The notes beneath the pieces were generated by a model. The model had not been told where the DNA came from and did not search any database. It was given only the letters and a program-made list of their open reading frames with translations. Below, in pieces: positions 25,181-27,368 of a stretch of 27,368 nt of DNA. Every line of letters starts with the position of its first letter. The first letter of the stretch is position 1. Source of the stretch: Rhodospirillales bacterium (GTDB lineage Bacteria > Pseudomonadota > Alphaproteobacteria > Rhodospirillales_A > JACZKS01); contig JABGRG010000048.1 in the NCBI GenBank assembly GCA_018648445.1, forward strand, positions 1 to 27,368, read 5' to 3'. A program made the position numbers and the translations under genes.

Positions 25181-26086
25181 TCAAGGCACAAAGAAATCGA
25201 CAGCCGTCGAAGGGGTGACTTGACCGTCTTCGTCGGTAACGCCGGTATCCTCGAAGTCTTCCGCCGCCACTTCCTCGGACAGAGACATGGCGTCGAGAGC
25301 GACGATTTTGGCCATGTATCCGAGAATGTTTTCTTCCTGATCGACGATGGCGACGCGGGCCTGATTTTCGGCGATCAACTGGCGCAGATAGTCCTGCTTG
25401 CTGACCGGCTGGCCGTTGATTTCGGGCTCGGCAGTCATCGGATGAGCCTTAATCGCCTCGACCAGAGATTCGATGGCCGTCATGTTTTGCGCGTATTCGC
25501 GCGAATAACGGCTTTCGGAAACGGCAGCCGAACCAAAAATGGCCATATCGACATTGCTGGCCGTGCCTTCAAAACGCTCGCGCGCGGCTTTCTGGTTTTC
25601 GATCAGCTTCGCCTTGGTGGGGGTCATACCCGCACCCCGGCGTTCCAGCTTGGCCAACAGGCGCTCGTACAGCTTGATCTTGGTTTCAACCTGTTTGCGG
25701 CGCATTTCCTGCTGTTCGCCCATCAATTTGATGAACTCCTGCTTTTCGGCCAGGAACTGGTGGCGAAGTTCGATTTTGACCTCGCCTTCGGCCTTATCGA
25801 TGGCAGCTTGCAAATCGCCAAGGGTTTGCCCCTTCAACTGAACCCGCGAGTTAACGTCGCCCAGGGCCGACGCCAGATCGGATTCGGCGAAGTCCCGGTC
25901 GATGGCTTTCTTCAGGTAGTTGCTGGGCAATTTGACTAGACGTTCGCTGGCGCTGGGCTGCCACGAAGGCGTAGACGCCCACGAAGATGTCGCCAGGAAG
26001 AACGCCGCGAAGAAGATGATTCCAAACGCAATCCCCGCCAGAAGGCCGGAAGAGACGGTGCGATTAGAGGACGAAATGGGTTGCAT
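25181..26086 (-). CDS. Membrane-anchored coiled-coil protein, unknown family
   Basis: 301 residues. Hydrophobic N-terminal segment about 15-36 (signal anchor or, less likely, a cleaved signal), followed by long charged heptad-like helices about 85-175 (Lys/Glu/Leu/Gln-rich, with LAEKQEFIKLMGEQQEMRRK), then a helical region to about 265 and an acidic C-terminal tail. Likely an elongated periplasmic coiled-coil rod. ATG at 26086 with AAAGGAG eight bases upstream; 25 bp on either side to its neighbours. No family recognised. In context it would be a structural component of the envelope complex. Confidence 0.6.
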   Translation of the reverse strand: MQPISSSNRTVSSGLLAGIAFGIIFFAAFFLATSSWASTPSWQPSASERLVKLPSNYLKKAIDRDFAESDLASALGDVNSRVQLKGQTLGDLQAAIDKAEGEVKIELRHQFLAEKQEFIKLMGEQQEMRRKQVETKIKLYERLLAKLERRGAGMTPTKAKLIENQKAARERFEGTASNVDMAIFGSAAVSESRYSREYAQNMTAIESLVEAIKAHPMTAEPEINGQPVSKQDYLRQLIAENQARVAIVDQEENILGYMAKIVALDAMSLSEEVAAEDFEDTGVTDEDGQVTPSTAVDFFVP

Positions 26087-26111
26087 GGTGCGTCTCCTTT
26101 ATTTCGCGGGC

Positions 26112-26690
26112 CTAATTGCGCTTCCAGTAGTTAACCCGGCGCATTTCACCCTTCAGCGTGTCGTTCACGTTGAGCATGGCGAAACGGCCGAAATCGGTAT
26201 CCTTCTTGTGGCCGAACAAGGCGGCCATGGTCTCGATGAAGGATGACCCGTCATGGAAGTAGAGGTCCTGACCGGGGAAAGCCTGTTTAAAGGCTTCGAA
26301 GTTTTCGCCGGCCTTGGACACATCGCCGCCCTTCAGATAGTTCTGAACGCTAAGGGCGTAGGACTTCATGCGTTCGTCCTTGGCAACGCCTGCGACTTCC
26401 GACCCCACCTCGGCTTCACACTTTTCGAGAAGCCGGGCGCTGGCCAGATAACGACCGGCGTTTCCGGTAGTACGGGCCTGTTCGTCCAATGCAAGCGCAT
26501 CGTCCCGGCATTGCCGGTATTGCTGCATGGCCGAAATTTCCTGGAAACGGGCTTCGCGGAAGCCGATCCCTTCCATGGGATTGACCTGCGCGTTCATGTT
26601 ACAAGCACCCAACGCCAGCAGAACCGCCGCCATGGCGACTCCGCGCGACATCAGGCGCGCCGAAGATGATCGAGATATTGAAGTATGCAT
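26112..26690 (-). CDS. Predicted lipoprotein, unknown family
   Basis: 192 residues. The N-terminus ends in a lipobox LALGAC with the acylated Cys at 30. The mature part is mainly helical and charged, with CRDDALALDEQARTTG and a CEAEVGSEVAG segment; it gives an impression of TPR-like helices but no repeat is clear. The ATG at 26690 is preceded by GGGGG, which lies inside a predicted hairpin (26697-26722). It follows the Pro-rich protein after 66 bp, the largest gap in the right-hand block. Function unknown. Confidence 0.6.
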   Translation of the reverse strand: MHTSISRSSSARLMSRGVAMAAVLLALGACNMNAQVNPMEGIGFREARFQEISAMQQYRQCRDDALALDEQARTTGNAGRYLASARLLEKCEAEVGSEVAGVAKDERMKSYALSVQNYLKGGDVSKAGENFEAFKQAFPGQDLYFHDGSSFIETMAALFGHKKDTDFGRFAMLNVNDTLKGEMRRVNYWKRN

Positions 26691-26696
26691 GACATA

Positions 26697-26722
26697 CCCC
26701 CGTCTGTTGGTTTCAACGGGGG
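26697..26722 (-). promoter_or_regulatory. Hairpin covering the ribosome site of the lipoprotein gene at 26112-26690
   Basis: In the minus-strand transcript CCCCCGT (26722-26716) can pair with ACGGGGG (26703-26697), with an alternative inner pairing GTTG/CAAC. The 3' arm is the only G-rich candidate Shine-Dalgarno for the lipoprotein, six to seven bases before its ATG. No U-run follows, so it does not look like a terminator. It could lower or regulate translation. Confidence 0.45.
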
Positions 26723-26756
26723 CTATGGAAGGCGCTGAGGCTTTTTCGGTGGGTTG

Positions 26757-27368
26757 CTAGTGATTTATTTCGTGAAAAGCGGATAGCAGGATCAATCCTT
26801 CGCTTTTGATCCTTTCGCGCAGATCGGCCCAGCGGGCAAAGTCAAACGCGCTTTCGATGCCGCGCAATCCCTGATCGATCCACGCAAACTTGCCGGGTGT
26901 CGCGTCGCCGGTGGCGATGACAATGACCCGGTGACTAAGGGGCTGGCTAACCCAGCGCGGAAGGTTCAGCTGAACGGATGAACTTTCGCCTGGCGCCAAT
27001 ACCTTGCCAACGAACGCCGACGCCGTGGCCCCGAACCGTTTGCGGGCTCCAACCGGCGAAGCGAACACCCAGACCCGGATGGGATTTTCGAAAGCGTTGG
27101 AGACCGCATAATCGATGGCGCAAAGCCCTTTCGCGGCGCTGACGTCAAAACGCGACGGCGAAGACATGCCGATCGGTTTTTCCGCGAACGCCGCGTTGCC
27201 AAAACCGGCAACCGCACAACTTTTCGACCCCGGCGCACGCCTCTCAACGGCGGCCAATTCAACGTTTTCTGCCTTCAGGACCGGAACCGGAACCGGTTCC
27301 GGTTCGGGTTCGGGTTCGGGCTCAGGCTCGGGCTTGGGCTTGGGTTCGGGCTTGGGTTCCGGTTTGGG
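26757..27368 (-). CDS. Pro/Glu/Lys-rich protein with C-terminal domain (N-terminus beyond window edge)
   Basis: Open to the edge: 203 residues are visible. The visible N-terminal part is a PKPEPKPEP-type linker encoded by hexamer repeats, then VPVPVLKAENVELAAVERR and a C-terminal domain of about 150 residues with two cysteines (KSCAVAG and GLCAIDYAVSNAF). Beta-rich motifs (IRVWVFASPVG, SSSVQLNLPRWV, HRVIVIATG) suggest a sandwich fold. No family is recognised. The linker resembles a periplasm-spanning arm like that of the gene at 22548-23639. A start inside this window (TTG at 27257) would lose the linker and has no ribosome site, so the true start lies outside. Confidence 0.6.
   Translation of the reverse strand, partial: PKPEPKPEPKPKPEPEPEPEPEPEPVPVPVLKAENVELAAVERRAPGSKSCAVAGFGNAAFAEKPIGMSSPSRFDVSAAKGLCAIDYAVSNAFENPIRVWVFASPVGARKRFGATASAFVGKVLAPGESSSVQLNLPRWVSQPLSHRVIVIATGDATPGKFAWIDQGLRGIESAFDFARWADLRERIKSEGLILLSAFHEINH
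27294..27368. repeat. Hexamer repeat array encoding an Xaa-Pro linker
   Basis: Degenerate copies of ggttcg/ggcttg run to the window edge. In the minus frame they encode alternating Pro with Glu, Lys or Val. Copy number can change without a frameshift. Confidence 0.75.

Noticed and set aside
27294..27368. Repeat array as CRISPR
   Set aside because: Units are 6 bp, contiguous, in frame and coding for Xaa-Pro; there are no spacers.

Overview
The window looks like a chromosomal segment of a hopanoid-making Gram-negative alphaproteobacterium, probably Rhodospirillales-like. This rests on the hpn gene set (including hpnM and hpnN), moderately high GC with frequent GTG/TTG starts, and an outer-membrane type envelope. 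The genus cannot be told from the sequence. No RNA gene, insertion sequence, CRISPR array or phage gene was seen, and no stretch over 300 bases lacks a gene.

Left part (1-5711): a lipid export and head-group module. It holds an edge-truncated flippase-like membrane protein (HpnL-like), a CDP-alcohol phosphatidyltransferase, the RND hopanoid exporter hpnN, two more CDP-alcohol phosphatidyltransferase paralogues (one with the last catalytic Asp replaced by Gly, one apparently starting at ATT), and a sugar/choline-phosphate-type nucleotidyltransferase.

Middle (5785-16552): the hopanoid biosynthesis locus. hpnA (-) is divergent from ispH-hpnH (+), and these converge on the minus-strand operon hpnM-hpnC-hpnB-hpnD-hpnE-shc(hpnF)-hpnG. 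IspH makes IPP/DMAPP. HpnC, HpnD and HpnE turn farnesyl diphosphate into squalene, and Shc cyclises it to hopene. HpnH adds adenosine and HpnG releases adenine to give ribosylhopane. HpnA and HpnB are accessory side-chain enzymes, and HpnM with HpnN handle transport. Genes hpnP, hpnO, hpnI, hpnJ and hpnK are not in this window.

16662-21079: formate-tetrahydrofolate ligase with a coupled HAD phosphatase on the minus strand, then a divergent MFS transporter and a Nudix hydrolase. The Nudix gene is visibly AT-richer than its surroundings.

Right part (21192-27368, all minus strand, running off the window edge): nine tightly packed genes that nearly all encode envelope proteins. They are a Pro-rich protein (cut by the edge), a lipoprotein, a membrane-anchored coiled-coil protein, a small secreted protein, a four-helix MotA/TolQ/ExbB-like membrane protein, a small single-pass protein, a TonB/TolA-like Pro/Lys-rich protein with an unrecognised C-terminal domain, a second lipoprotein and an OmpA-domain protein. 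The last five follow the functional order of tolQ-tolR-tolA-tolB-pal although the sequences are not those Tol proteins. This is the best candidate for an undescribed system: an envelope-spanning, possibly ion-driven complex.
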